Below, piece by piece: positions 1 through 13,500 of a stretch of 64,000 nucleotides of DNA. Positions within the stretch are counted from its first letter, which is position 1; each line of letters starts with the position of its first letter. Location of the stretch: NCBI RefSeq assembly GCF_021130785.1, contig NC_060214.1:49351001-49415000 (forward strand). The letters are read 5' to 3'. Below the pieces are notes generated by a model. It worked only from the letters and a program-made list of their open reading frames with translations. It made no database searches and was not told the origin of the DNA. Made by a program: the position numbers and the translations under genes. Source of the DNA: Homalodisca vitripennis (lineage: Eukaryota > Arthropoda > Insecta > Hemiptera > Cicadellidae).

Positions 1-1233
1 CATACAATTTTTTTAAATTATTATTTTTATCGTTTTATTAAAACGTTGAAACTTAATATTTTCTTTCAAACTTTCACTTACACTTGCTATATTTACAAAT
101 TAAATTTAAGCACAAAAGTAGGAATTTTATCACAATTAATTTGAACCATAATTCTTAAGTTGATACAGGATGTTAAGTTCAGCTTCAAAAGATTTTGAAC
201 ATCAATGGAGTTTGAAGGCAAACTAAAAGAAAACCTTATTTTTCACACCCAACTTCGGTATTTTACTAGATTATACAAGTTAATGTGTATTTATAGAATA
301 ATTTAACTCACTAAAATTGTGTCAATTTTAAATGTAATAAATACCTTTTTCACCTTACAACAACGGCAATGGATAGTGGATAGTTTAGTCCTAAGAAATC
401 CTTTAGAGGTGAAAGAATGGAGGAAGAAATCGCTATTTACTATTAATAGTCAGCACTATTTTGAAACTTTGTGAGAATTACATTAAATTGTACACATAAA
501 TATGGCTGAAGATGTCTTAAATATTAATCTTTCTCTAAGATATATATAATAACTTAATGGATTTGTACCTTTTACAAATCTTTTTTATTGTTAAAAGACA
601 AGGTATAAAACCAGGTAAAGTATTGATCTATCTTGAATTACTTTACACTCTTAACTAAAATGAATTCATTATGTGATCACCGATTAAACGTTAAAATTGG
701 CAAACACTAGATGCTAAGAGACGTTATACTGTTGGAGTTAGTTGGCGGAAAACTTTATTCCAATTTGAGTATTAATTGAACTCTTGCCAATGAATATAAA
801 TCCGATGTGGGAATTTCGATCGCCACTGCTATGCCTAGACCCAAAGACATGCAAATCCGGCGTTGTTAAGCGCTTTGAGAATAATTACTACTTTTTTATA
901 CCAGAGAACTAAGTGTCAATTTGAATAAAATCTTTTTAATTCAAAATTTTTTTATTATTTGGTTCATTTATATTTATAAAAAAAACGGTATTGTATTGTT
1001 AATAATGAGAAAAAAATCTGCCGTGGGCTGATAATGTCTCTCCAATGTTCTTCAAAATGATAAACATGTAGGAAATTCCCAATTTCCACACACATTATCT
1101 AATCTGTGCGTACATCAACCGTGATGCCTCCAATAGGGACCTAATCCAGGGCGATATACTTGATTACAGTACATTTTGAAATATTTCTGTGTCAGTGAAG
1201 GTCATTTGTGTTGTCGTGTAACGCCACTGGACA
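1..1233. other. AT-rich stretch without a recognised gene
   Basis: No open frame of note and no recognised repeat. The last 200 bases (from about 1020) are less AT-rich and lead into the short candidate exon at 1234. Confidence 0.5.
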
Positions 1234-1279
1234 ATGAGTAATAGTGATTTGGATGTCAACGAAGACCCTAGAACAGATG
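1234..1279 (+). CDS. Possible first coding exon (unidentified gene)
   Basis: An ATG in a fair context (ACAATGA) opens 15 acidic codons, MSNSDLDVNEDPRTD, followed at once by a good splice donor (GATG|GTAAGC) at 1279/1280. Short acidic first exons like this are common in arthropod genes and in intron-containing transposase genes. No second exon could be linked to it. It lies 160 bases outside the large inverted repeat. It could be chance, because the call rests only on start context, acidic composition and donor. Confidence 0.22.
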
Positions 1280-1439
1280 GTAAGCTGTGGTATAATGTAG
1301 CGACGGAATTCATGTTTTCTCCATAAAAAAATTCTAAACCCACGTACTTTTACGCCCTTTTGTTTAATAGTGGATTGTGGATAATTACTTAGTTAAAATA
1401 AACTAAAAATAAGTAAAAATGAAACAGAGAATACTAACT

Positions 1440-3193
1440 ATGTGTTGAGCAGAAACTGAGAGGTTTATATAGTTAAGTTATGTGTCAAATTGTTTTAGAT
1501 TGTCATATCTAAGTAAGAAAACCGAATATTTTTTCAAATATTTCGTATTAAAATGTTTTACATATTTCAATGAGTAATTGTATATTAGGTAACTCGTTTA
1601 CGCCAAAATCGCTTATATTACTGGAATATAATTAATGTTTTCATTTTCAGTGTTTAAATTTAATTTTGTGTATTGATTAAATATTTAAACTCAACCTATT
1701 ACATCTTAAGATCACCACTGAGGTCAACAAAAATCACTGCGGATGTTTTCCATAAAAACAACCGAAACTGTTATTGAATGAAAAATCAGTCATAACGATA
1801 AGATTTTCGTGAAATATCATCCCGAGAAACAACAATAATCTGTGTTAACCGTATTATCTTACTGCACAGGGACTGGCTTCTAAATAGGGTATACTCAATA
1901 AAACCTTATACATTACTGACAGGGGTCCCAAGTATGTCAAAGGTCAATGAATACTGGAATCCCACACACTTTCAAGACTTCATATCTGTAAGCAGTAAAT
2001 ATTGTAAGTGCACTCTGCAACAACAAAAATCAAACCTTTGCCCTTTCGTTTCGAGCCAATTTTTCAACCGATAAGGGTATCTGAAGGTTTCTGAAGGAAG
2101 TCTTGCACGGCATATAGTTTTCGTATATATTAACAGAAAAATAATGCATATAAAAATAAATAGGGTCCCAGGGAAATACAATTATTTTTTGCGTGATTCT
2201 AAATCACAATACTATTTAAACATAATTAACCCAGTTCCTCATCACCCTATACAGCTTTTTTCAATGTTCCAGGATCGAAAGTCCGTAAACCCCAGCACCA
2301 AAGTTATAAAAATATATGCAGTGCTTGCGAAGATGGTTACTCTGTGGTTAAAATATTTATAGCTAGAAAAACCTAGACTTCATAACTGAGAATCACTCAG
2401 TATAGGCTGCCTTAAATTACAATTTATTTTTAATATATTAATAATGTTTATAATTTCTTAGAATATGACAGATATTTTGTGGTGGAAAAGTTGTATTCGA
2501 ATGTGCAAAAATACTTCCAAGAAAACTACGTTTTCGCCCCTTGAGGATATAGAGAGTTTTCGTTCGGAAAGAGTGCTATTTACCCTCATCACAGAGTACT
2601 CATGACAATAGTCCATGTTTTAATTCTGTATAAATCTGTTCATTGTTTTATGTGTTTTTGACGGATGGATTTTGAAGGAAACAGGATTTTTCCGGACACT
2701 TGCCATCGTTTAGTGATGCAGAAAAATCAGTAACACAAATGAGGTGTTACTGATTTTCTGTATCACTGAACGATGGAAAATTTCCGAAATAATCCTATAA
2801 ATCTATTTTATAAACTGACTGGTTGGACGAACACATAACCAATTCACTCTAAACCAATTCCTTAACAATGTGAGGACAAAACGTTTTGAACGTACTAGGT
2901 ATGTATGTAAGCCAGCCTTCTCTGCCATTGATGCTCTAATGCATACTGTAAATTTAATGCTTCCTATCACACCACAGAAAATGAGTATTTTTATTTCCAG
3001 TAAAGTAATTATAAATAAATCCTTCATAAGTTTGATGTTATAGTCAGGTGACATACTTTGCTTATTACTCTGTATAATCTGTAAGTCGATTTTAAAAAAC
3101 TAAAAAAATAGTTAATCATTCATACTTTAGTCAATACTTTAGGAGAGGTGGATAGCAAATGAGTCGAGAGACGAAGTTCTGGTTGGCCACATT
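1440..3193 (+). repeat. Left arm of a 4.4-kb inverted repeat
   Basis: The sequence from 1440 (ATGTGTTGAGCAGAAACTG) to 3193 (GGTTGGCCACATT) recurs in reverse complement at 4054-5816. Comparison by eye shows near identity, with most differences being single-base indels in homopolymers. The arm holds a smaller imperfect hairpin at 2703-2776. Open frames in the arms match no known family and are broken in one arm. Confidence 0.95.
2703..2776. repeat. Imperfect 34-bp-arm hairpin inside the arm
   Basis: CCATCGTTTAGTGATGCAG on the left pairs with CTGTATCACTGAACGATGG on the right, around a 6-base loop region. The same hairpin is present in the other arm at 4473-4546. It may be the relic of a small foldback element duplicated together with the arm. 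Confidence 0.8.
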
Positions 3194-4053
3194 GGTTTCA
3201 AATTTATCTGGCTTATGGAAAACCAGAATACGAATGGAGTAATCTCCAAGGATTTAAGAATACGCTCAATTCAAAAACTGTTTTAGTGACATCTCTGTTC
3301 ATAATTTTGAAATTATTTATTTTGTACTGTTAGGTTAATAACGGAGGCCTTATTAATTGTAACGCGACCCGATTTGGGGATCTTTATTACATCCGCTGCC
3401 ACCCACCGGATGATTCTGGAAAAAATAAATGAATTTTTAACAACAACGTTTTGAATTTAAAAAAACACTGTTTATTACTTGAATAAATTTATAAAAAAAT
3501 ATACAATTTCGATTGGGTTTAAAAAAGGGGAAGAACACTTCTGAATGAAATAAGATATTTAATTACATTGTTTTAGAGAATTTAGAAAAACTGTTTAAAA
3601 TAGAGTTACAGAGAATCACATGTTAACGAGTCTGAGGCCTGATCTAGACTGCCTTCCAGCACACGTAGGTGTTGAGTTTGCGTTGTCCGCAGTCTTATTG
3701 CTGTCCTACTCACTTACTTTTTAAACCACTGTGAGTTGTTGAACGTACACTTTACAATTATCATGTCTTCAGTTAAATATTAAGACGTTTTACCAATTGG
3801 ATGAAATTTTTATGTAACCAAATAAAGCATATTTTCTTGAATTATAGTTCATATGGGGTTCGGGTCGTTTACGTCATCTCATATTTTATTTAGCTTTTGC
3901 TAATAAGAATCGCTTACGGCATTTTTGTAAAGCAAGTCAAAAACTACTGATTTATAAAATAAATTCTAGTTTAATTGCCCGTCCCTAAATATGATAGGTT
4001 TATAGTTAAAACAATTCGTGTTATGTGTACATCAGACCAGTACGATGTACAAA
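3194..4053. other. Unique spacer of the inverted repeat
   Basis: These 860 bp are not self-complementary. A GC-richer patch at 3360-3420 and another at 3640-3710 interrupt AT-rich DNA. No open frame of interest was seen. Confidence 0.7.
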
Positions 4054-5816
4054 AATGTGGCCAACCAGAACTTCGTCTCTACGACTCATTTGCTATCCAC
4101 CTCTCCTAAAGTATTGACTAAAGTATGAATGATTAACTATTTTTTTAGTTTTTTAAAATCGACTTACAGATTATACAGAGTAATAAGCAAAGTATGTCAC
4201 CTGAACTATAACATCAAACTTATGAAGGATTTATTTATAATTACTTACTGGAAATAAAAATACTCATTTCTGTGGTGTGATAGGAAGCATTAAATTTACA
4301 GTATGGCATTAGAGCATCAATGGCAGAGAAGGCTGGCTTACATACATACATAGTACGTTCAAAACGTTTTGTCCTCACATTGTTAAGGAATTGGTTTAGA
4401 GTGAATTGGTTATGTGTTCGTCCAACCAGGTCAGTTTATAAAATAGATTTATAGGATTATTTCGGAAATTTTCCATCGTTCAGTGATACAGAAAATCTGT
4501 AACACTTCATTTGTGTTACTGATTTTCCTGCATCACTAAACGATGGCAAGTGTCCGGAAAATCCTGTTTTCCTTCAAAATCCACCGTCAAAAACACAATA
4601 AAACAATGAACAGATTTATACAGAATTAAACATGGACTATTGTCATGAGTACTCTGTGATGAGGGTAAATAGCACTCTTTCCGAACGAAACTCTCTATAT
4701 CCTCAAGGGGCGAAAACGCAGTTCTTGGAAAGTATTTTTTGCACATTCGAATACAAACTTTTCCACCACAAAAATTATCTGTCATATTCTAAGAAATTAT
4801 AAACAGTATTAATATATTAAAAATAAATTGTAATTTAAGGCAGCCTATACTGAGTGATTTCTCAGTTATGAAGTCTAGGTTTTTCTAGCTATAAATATTT
4901 TAACCACAGACTTCGCAAGCACTGCATATATTTTTATAACTTTGGTGCTGGGGTTTACGGACTTTCGATCCTGGAACATTGAAAAAAGCTGTATAGGGTG
5001 ATGAGGAAACTGGGTTAATTATGTTTTTAAAACAGTTATTGTGATTTAGAATCACGCAAAAAATAATTGTATTTCCCTGGGACCCTATTTATTTTCATAT
5101 GCATTATTTTTCTGTTAATATATACGAAACTATATGCCGTGCAAGGACTTCCTTCAGAAAACCTTCAGATACCCTTATCGGTTGAAAAATTGGCACGAAA
5201 CGAAAGGGCAAAGGTTTGATTTTTGTTGTTGCAGAGAGCACTTACAATATTTACTGCTTACAGATATGAAGTCTTGAAAGTGTGTGGGATTCCAGTATTC
5301 ATTGACCTTTGACATACTTGGGACCCCTGTCCAGTAATGTATAAGGTTTTATTGAGTATACCCTATTTAGAAGCCAGTCCCTGTGCAGTAAGATAATACG
5401 GTTAACACAGATTATTGTTGTTTCTCGGGATGATATTTCACGAAAATCTTATCGTTATGACAGATTTTTTCATTCAATAACAGTTTCGGTTGTTTTATGG
5501 AAAACATCCGCAGTGATTTTTGTTGACCTCAGTGGTGTTGATCTTAAGATGTAATAGGTTGAGTAGTTTAAATATTTAATCAATACACAAAATTAAATTT
5601 AAACACTGAAAATGAAAACATTAATTATATTCCAGTAATATAAGCGATTTTGGCGTAAACGAGTTACCTAATATACAATTACTCATTGAAATATTTAAAC
5701 ATTTTAATACGAAATATTTGAAAAAATATTAGGTTTTCTTACTTAGATATGACAATCTAAAACAATTTGACACATAACTTTAAACTATATAACCTCTCAG
5801 TTTCTGCTCAACACAT
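4054..5816 (-). repeat. Right arm of the 4.4-kb inverted repeat
   Basis: Reverse complement of 1440-3193. On its minus strand an 89-codon open frame (4785-4516) survives that is broken by indels in the left arm. The frame has no recognised domain and may be chance. Confidence 0.95.
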
Positions 5817-8800
5817 TACAGAAATGTTATAAAAGATAATACCTAAAACAAAACAATTGCAAATATACATAGTATGCTTTGGTTTGGTATTTAATTGCGG
5901 AAATATAGTTTTATCTTGATGATATTAAAAGTAAGTTATGAATATGTTGCTTCTAGTACATGGAAACAATTATATGAGTTAATGGCATGGAATTCTAAAA
6001 TATCAAGTGTAAGACTGACATCACATAATATAATATGAAACATTAACGTAACCTTCAGTAAGATAGAGATTTGTATTTAATTATAGTAGGATTATGTAAA
6101 ATGATTTAATTACATTTGCATCAACTTCCGGGGGAATATAACTATTTAGATTCTTCAAACAAAACCAAAACCTTTCAAACGACTGAGCCTAGTTTGCAAT
6201 TTTAATTTTTTTAATTTAGTTTTAAGCTTAATAGCCATTAATTTATCACATTATGTTAAACAAGGACAGATTAAACCGAGTGAGTTCCGGATCTATATAA
6301 TTCCAGGCATAACAATCTCTAGAGGAATAACTAAAATTTTGACTTCTGTTGGCAATTAACATGCAAATTACAGACATTGTAATGTTCAAACAAGTTAATT
6401 GTCATTAACAGTCAGCGGATTGCATTTGGGTCGAATTAGTTGTGAATAATGAGTGTAATTAGGTATATTTGTCATTTTTTTCTTTATGCGTCTATTCGAA
6501 TTTCAAAGAAGTCACAGCACCATTACTTATAGACATAGAGAAAATATAAAATGTGTTGTTGAATTCTGATAATACTTCTTACACACTTCGTAATTAATAC
6601 ATTTGAATTAAAGTATTTCCATGTAAGTTCCATCGATGACCATGATACAGTTTCAAATTTGGTACATAATTATTTGATTTTATCAACATCTCGTCATTGT
6701 TCCCTAGCCAGCTTGATAGGCATTTTCTTTTCAATATGGTAAACCATTTGATGTTTTTAATTATTAATTAAGTTATTTTCAGGATCTCGAAAAAACTATT
6801 TTATGAAATCCTAAACTGTTTTAGTAAACACTGTTATTGTATTTCGAATGGTGTTACATAAATTGATTACATTCCATCATGAAAAATTGTATCATCCTCT
6901 CAGTCACAAAATCTATCTACTTTTTCCGACAACTGAAAGGACAAATTAATGCCAATTTTATAGATTTAAACATATTTTTTTTAAATTGATACTCATAGAA
7001 TTGATCATGTCATGTTAAAGAAGTTGAATATTATAGGTATATACCAGTGTTTTTTAATTTAGAGCTTAGGAGTGACTATATGCAAGTAATTATTAAACAA
7101 GAAAATACGAGTGTGAAATAGTAAAACATCTTATCCAGTATGTACACGGATTTTATTAAACAATATATTATATTGTTTGTTTTGAAATTTATTATTTAAT
7201 AATTCTAATCACAATTATTCCAAAATATATCCTATTACACAGCAATAAATCCTAGGAATACCACCAGGGAATGACATAATTGTCATTGTGAAATTTCCAA
7301 GATAAATATGAATTTCACGATTAAAACTCGTACGTTGTGTGTTTCAATTTATGAAGTTTCGAAAATATGTATTTGCATACGCGTGCACTTTAGTATTTAA
7401 AAATTGTGGTGTAATGGGGTTGCAATCAAACAAGTTTTCATCGTCAAATGTCAGAATTTTAATCATGGGAGGTAGATTTTCATTTCAAGCAAAAAGATAA
7501 ATCCAAACTGATTGAGAGTTTGCTTTAATGTCATGACAGAAGAAAAATTTGAAAAACAATAAGTTTTATTGTGGTCCGGTTTTACTTAATAGTAAGGCAT
7601 AATTTTATACCGATAATTATATATGCGTATATTCTTCTTAAAAACGTTACAATTATATCCCATTGTATATTTTATTAAGTTTAAAATTCGAAAACTCAGA
7701 TTTGTTTGATCATAAATGGGCTTTATTATTTTTATAGTTACATCCATAAAACACTAAAATTGTCACCAGAGGTCTAATTTGACCAGAGGGGTGTATGAAT
7801 TTCTGAGTGGTATAAAATAGAACAAATATGGATTTGAAATATGTAAGGTTGAATAATAATCGTAATATAGTTTGGTGCATTGCATGATCGATTAAAAATC
7901 CTACGTTGTATTTAATTGGCAGACAGGCAATTGCACGATTTAAAGAATAGCTTTTGTTCCATTAAAAAGTGATAATATCTTTAGACGAAGTATAGTACAC
8001 TTAAGAAGACCTTGAAACACAAGAAATAAATATAAAACTTCTCATGCAATTTCATTTTGAAAACAGGAATACCAAAAGCATATTTTTAAATGGTATCAAC
8101 AACATTCCTGTTTTTATTGATAGTCACTGAAAAATGTTTTTACCTCTTGATATACTTTGGGTTTATGTTTAAATATGGGCCCCAGAAAGAAAATGAGTTG
8201 CATTATAACCTCTTAAATTTCTGGAATTTTTCTTCATAAAACATTATTAAATAACTCCAAATATTTCAGTAATAAAATGAAATATTTTAGCTCAGTTCTA
8301 AGAAACCCCAATGTTTAAAGAGAGAATAAAGTCAAAGTTCGTAGCTTTACGCTTATGATGTAACAAACGATAGAACTCTACTGTATTTGATTAAAATCCC
8401 AATAAACACGGTCAGATAAAGAAAGGATTCTGCACGGAACATGAAATTTATATATTGTATATGACTTTCATATAGTTACTTTAAATAGCAAAAAACTTGA
8501 ACTGTTACATCTTTAAATGTGTATAAATGAATTTAATTATTACTGTTGACTTTAGCAGATAAATAAAAGACTTTTTATATCTGCTGATTAAATGAAGTTG
8601 ATAAAGTACAGGATAATGAGTGTTAAGGCAGAGGAGCATAGCCCGGAGTGATTTCGAAATTGAAATCGGCCTATAAATTAACCAGGAATTGTATATAATG
8701 GTATAAATATAATGTATGGGACTGCATATTCTACCTAACATAGATACCTTGAGTCTTAGCTTTAATTATGTGAGCTACCTCACTCAAACTATTTAATATG

Positions 8801-10087
8801 AGTTTTATTGTAATACGTATAATAATGGTTATCAGATATGGTTTAATACGTGTTGGTGATTTTCATCTGTTTTAATTATTAATGTATCTTTCGTAAATAA
8901 TAAGTTTTGCTCTGAAAAAGCTGGAAATTTCTTGAAACGTAGAATTGTGTTTGAATTTCTTTGTAATCAATGGATTGCTCACGGGAAAAATAAAATTGGC
9001 TTATTAAACTAAAAGTTGTACGATATGTATAACAAACCATTTACTATATTGGTTTAGTAATAAAAATGTCTAATTTCAAGTACAATGTATATATTTAGCA
9101 TTTTTACATGGTGGGATTAGATAGAGGGAGTCATGCAAAGGAAGCAGTGGAGTTAGGAGATTGGTAAATTTTTAATGCGTTTAATAACAACCATAAATTT
9201 ATTTATGAAAAATATCTTTATCTTATATTAACCAATTTGTTGATAATTGAATTTATAATTGAATTCGCCTAATAATTCAGTCATGTATATAGTACTTAAT
9301 GATGATCTTATAGTTTTAGACGTGATTTTTGCTATAATATAACAATGATAGAATAACTAATTTCTCTGTAAGATACTCCTAACCAACTTCTTTTATGTAA
9401 TAAATTCTACAAAGATTACAGACGTTGCACTAAGAAGAAGGTGAACCGGAGCTAAACTCTAAATAATAAAATACATTACAAAATTTTTTTAAAACACAAG
9501 GTTTTATATAAATTTCAGTACATATCTTTTTGCTAGTTCTGGGGCAAAACCGTGTTAGACCATTTCTGGAATAATGAGAGTGGTTTAAATTGACCTGTGT
9601 ATGGTGTAGTACATTTTTAGTTTAGCGATATAAATATAAAATGGGTTTATTCTGGAGAAGTTGTATGTTTTGATTAGATTAGCGCGTGCCAGAGTAAAAA
9701 GGGCGTGGGATAGAACGAGATTAGTACGATTAGACCGAGTAATCGTCACGGGTTCTAGTCGCTGTCCTGTCACCTCTCCTTAAGACAACAAGTGGACTTT
9801 TCCAATAAAAAATAAGACACTGGTAAAACTGTATGTGACACGATTACACACAGTTATATTGAGATTGAAGATATTAGTGGATTAAAAGTTTATGGGTATT
9901 ATTAAATTCAATAATTCATAATTGTTTGACTAAAACTTTTTTTAAACGGCTATAGAGTTTTTTTTAAGAAAGATACAATTTAACAGTTGATGGGACTCTG
10001 AACACTGAAACTTTACAGTTTATGTTGGTACCTCGATATGAAAATTAGGACATTCCTCTAACGTTTAAAATCTTAAAATAATGATAG
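5817..10087. other. Gene-poor AT-rich stretch
   Basis: No coding region, RNA gene or clear repeat was recognised in 4.3 kb. Short open frames (for example 8741-8505 and 9773-9585, minus strand) look like chance or old repeat debris. A tRNA-promoter-like patch near 9735 is too weak to call. Confidence 0.5.
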
Positions 10088-10580
10088 GAACTAGGTATAT
10101 AACACAACCAGATGATTTTGGTGTGGAAATCCACGACATTTGACCATGTTAGAAAATGCTTTCTCTGTTTGGGATAGACATACGAAGTTGCATTTTAAGC
10201 GATCCTACTGCTTACCAAACTTTGCGAAATTTGTTCATTGACGTATGATGTTTTCAACTGGGAATGGATGTAAATATAAATTCGATGGTCCTGGAGGGGT
10301 ATTTGATCACAACTTCATCCCCAATATCCATAGAAACGAAATGGACGATTATTTAGACAAAAGCAGAATATTGAACATGAGCATAGGCCCTAGTCTCAGG
10401 ACTTGATAAACATCTTTTCTTCAAAGGTTTGGTCCATGAGATTGGGCACACGTCAGTATTCATATAAATATTTGCACAATATTATGTCTCTATATTACCA
10501 GATCCACATGGAACATCCAGAACATGCTTGAATTAGATCTTGCTTAAAACTATAACTACGATATTGAAAGGTTGTATGGT
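10088..10580 (+). pseudogene. Decayed matrix metalloproteinase (matrixin) catalytic domain
   Basis: The plus strand, read in shifting frames, keeps the landmarks of a matrixin catalytic domain in the right order. They are NAFSVWDRHTKLHF at about 10152, the calcium/structural loop FDGPGG at 10281-10298, the zinc-binding core HEIGH at 10435-10449, a Met-turn-like IMSLYYQ at 10481-10501, and DIERLYG at 10560-10580. The last matches the end of the domain in the family. Several stops and frameshifts break it. No propeptide, hemopexin or signal peptide was recognised. The landmarks sit at roughly their normal spacing with no obvious intron, which suggests a retrocopy or an intronless source, though a single large exon of a dead host gene is possible. 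Some insect DNA viruses also carry such enzymes. Confidence 0.75.
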
Positions 10581-13500
10581 CCTTGTAATAACTTGGCAGA
10601 CAGGAGCACTACATAATCTACCACAACTACAACTCTCTCAATACCGCATTTTTCCTTTTCTGTCGTCCATCGCCAATAAAATAAGAGAGGGTAGCCGTCT
10701 CTATAAATATGGTGTTTCGTAGTAACAAACAACATTTATCAATGCTGTCATTGGTCCTCCAGGATATATATATTTATTATTATTTAATAGCTGATTGATA
10801 AGTGCTCCTGGAAATTGAAACTAAAATCTCACTTTCTGATACTAAAAGTTATGCATTTTCATAGAAATGATAGTCTAATTCCGCAAGTAACTTGTTTATA
10901 AAAAACCTCGCTTTTCCCACTCAATAATATGTTTTGAAAGTACGCACAATCATACAAAATTATCATTAGTCTCAAATTTATGCTATCACAGTAAAATATT
11001 ATTAGAATGAATTAATTCTTAAGAAACAACTAGAAATTGTTTGCTTTAATAACCTTTAAAATAACATACAATAAATAAAAAAATAAAAGACTATTATTTT
11101 GCCAGTTAGAAATATTGCAACAGTTTTTAAAGTCGTTAAATTCCTTCGAATTTCATAGTATATTTAATTATTTTAAATACTAAACTCAAAATGTTATGAT
11201 GCAAGTTTCAAGTTAAGGAAGCAACTATGAATAGGGAAAGTTATTATTAATACCCAATAATTATTTAGGTGATTAGAGATATAATTTAAAACAAAATGGC
11301 AAAAAAAACCATAATCATAACGTGATATAAAATTTTTAAAGGAATTTAAAACTAGTGACAATAAAAATACATTTCCATTGACTAATACTAAAAATATACA
11401 AGTATTTCTGTAAATTTTTAGAGTTTTGATATATTAAATATTGTATATCGGAGCAAATGGTATATACATTAAAATAGCTTAATAAAAAAGCAGATCCTCA
11501 TTGAGGTCTTGCAATTCCAGAACATGCATCGAGATAAATACATCTCCTAATGACACTGAGAGATGCTTGAAATTTCTCCATCATTTAATAGATTCCCGAT
11601 GGAAAGTTAGTTTATGGAGCTAATTGCAGCAAAGCAAGTGATTAATAATATCTCTATTAATAGTGATTTCTGAAATTGGAGATGTTTAGAGATGGATATG
11701 CACTGGAGCTTTAGCTCCAAGGTAGTTTTATAAATTTTACTTCTTCGTAGAATTTATTTCATTTAATCGATTCCCAATAACGGAGGAAGAATTAAAGTAG
11801 TGTATATTTTATTATAGTATGTTTTTCAAATTTAAAATAAATTCAGGATACAAATCATTAACCTTTCACTTATAAAGGCAGAAAAAATTTCAAGTTTGTT
11901 TTTGAACGACGGAAGGTTTTGAAAAGAATAATATGATTTCGGGTACTTGCATTCCATATATGTTACAAAATGGGTAACGCAAAGTTTCGAGGAGGGAAAA
12001 TATATCCCATTCATCAGGTTAGGTAATATTAGGTACATTATTAAAGAAATATGAAAATAGGAGAAAAAAGTAAGTTAAACGTACCCGTAACCTATTTGGA
12101 TTCCACACAGGAGAATATAAACCCAGGTGGTGCACAGAATGCGTGTCACGAACATAAATCACGAGCACGAGAAAAATCGTACACTTTCATAGGAATATTG
12201 TTTATTTTATAACAGGTTTGATTCTAAAAAAATATAATGTTTAAATAATAAATAATAAAAAATAATACTAACTTAAAAATTTTACTAACGATCATATTGA
12301 TTAATAGCCTAGTAATATTTTTTTCTTAAAACATTTCATATAAGGTGTAATTTATAAAACGTGTAAATTTCCATATTTAAAACAACTCTTTAATACTACA
12401 GAGAGCTATATTTCCTATATTTCTCTATTTAAAAACGTTATCTCAAAGGAATAATTTAAAATAGAAAAACATTACTATTTCAACCCCCAACCTTTTGAAT
12501 TGTGTAAAAGTATATAATTAATACAAGTGATACATGAAAGACTCAATTTGCGTTAGAAAAATAAAGTTATAGTTAACAATTATAATAATGAATTATTCTC
12601 TGTAAAGAAAAAATTTCATGCAAATACTGTAATTATTCACATTTTTATACTTAGTATTTTTATTTGTTAAATGAAACTTTTATACTAAAAGTTATTTTCA
12701 TTTTGAATGCGTTTCTAAATTACGAATAGTTAAATCTTCTTTTTATGAAGGAAATAGAGCAAACTGTCAATCTTGCAACTCTAGACGGTTATCACGTTGA
12801 CATGGAGGTGGGGCAGAATTTAATTTTCCGCCCAGCCGAGGGAGGGAAGGATATGATTACGCTTATAAAGTTTAACATCTGAATATTAAACAAGTGACGG
12901 AAAAAGAAGAGCAATTATTTATAATCATAAGAGGAATATTTTATTAACCTCCTAGTAATATAAAGTAATCTACGCTTTGTATTTTGATAAATTAGGTCAC
13001 AATTTCAACAAATTTGCAAAATTTTATATTAAATCAAAGTTGAGCTGTAAAATACAGATAGCCAAGTCATTAAGAAAGGATTTCAGGATATTTTGTCACT
13101 TTATGAGCCGAAAAATTAAAGTCCAGGAGCCGAGTGACAAGTTTGCATTGCGTCAGAATACAGTAAGAGTTTTCTTGGTATCTATAGAGATATTTACTCT
13201 AAGACAGAAATGGATCGTCAGTCACACTAGTATCTGTGTCGGTCGAAATGCAATGGTTTTAAAAGGGTTAAAATATGAAATAAATAATTCACAGTAATAT
13301 TTGTTTGACACACATAAACTCAAACTTCAGATAGGAAAATATATGAATAAACCATAGTCAGCTAACCATTTACAGACTACTTTCAGCCCCTTTATGTGCA
13401 AATCAGGACTGTGATGTAGCTGCTACTTATGTGTTAAGGACAATTTTAGTAGTATCAAGCCAGGCTAATAACAATCTGTAAAAAATTAATGTTTACAATT

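Noticed and set aside
3368..3759. Possible solo LTR (TGTAACGCG...TTTACA) in the palindrome spacer
   Set aside because: No matching target duplication at the flanks and no second copy in the window.
4516..4785. 89-codon minus-strand frame in the right palindrome arm as a gene
   Set aside because: No family resemblance, and the same sequence is broken in the other arm; it could only be judged after error correction.
9700..9780. tRNA-promoter-like block (GGGTTCTAGTC) suggesting a SINE
   Set aside because: No A box at a sensible distance and no tail or duplication found.
12977..13297. 106-codon plus-strand frame as a protein gene
   Set aside because: Starts at TTG, has no ATG near its beginning and no recognisable domain or conserved neighbour.
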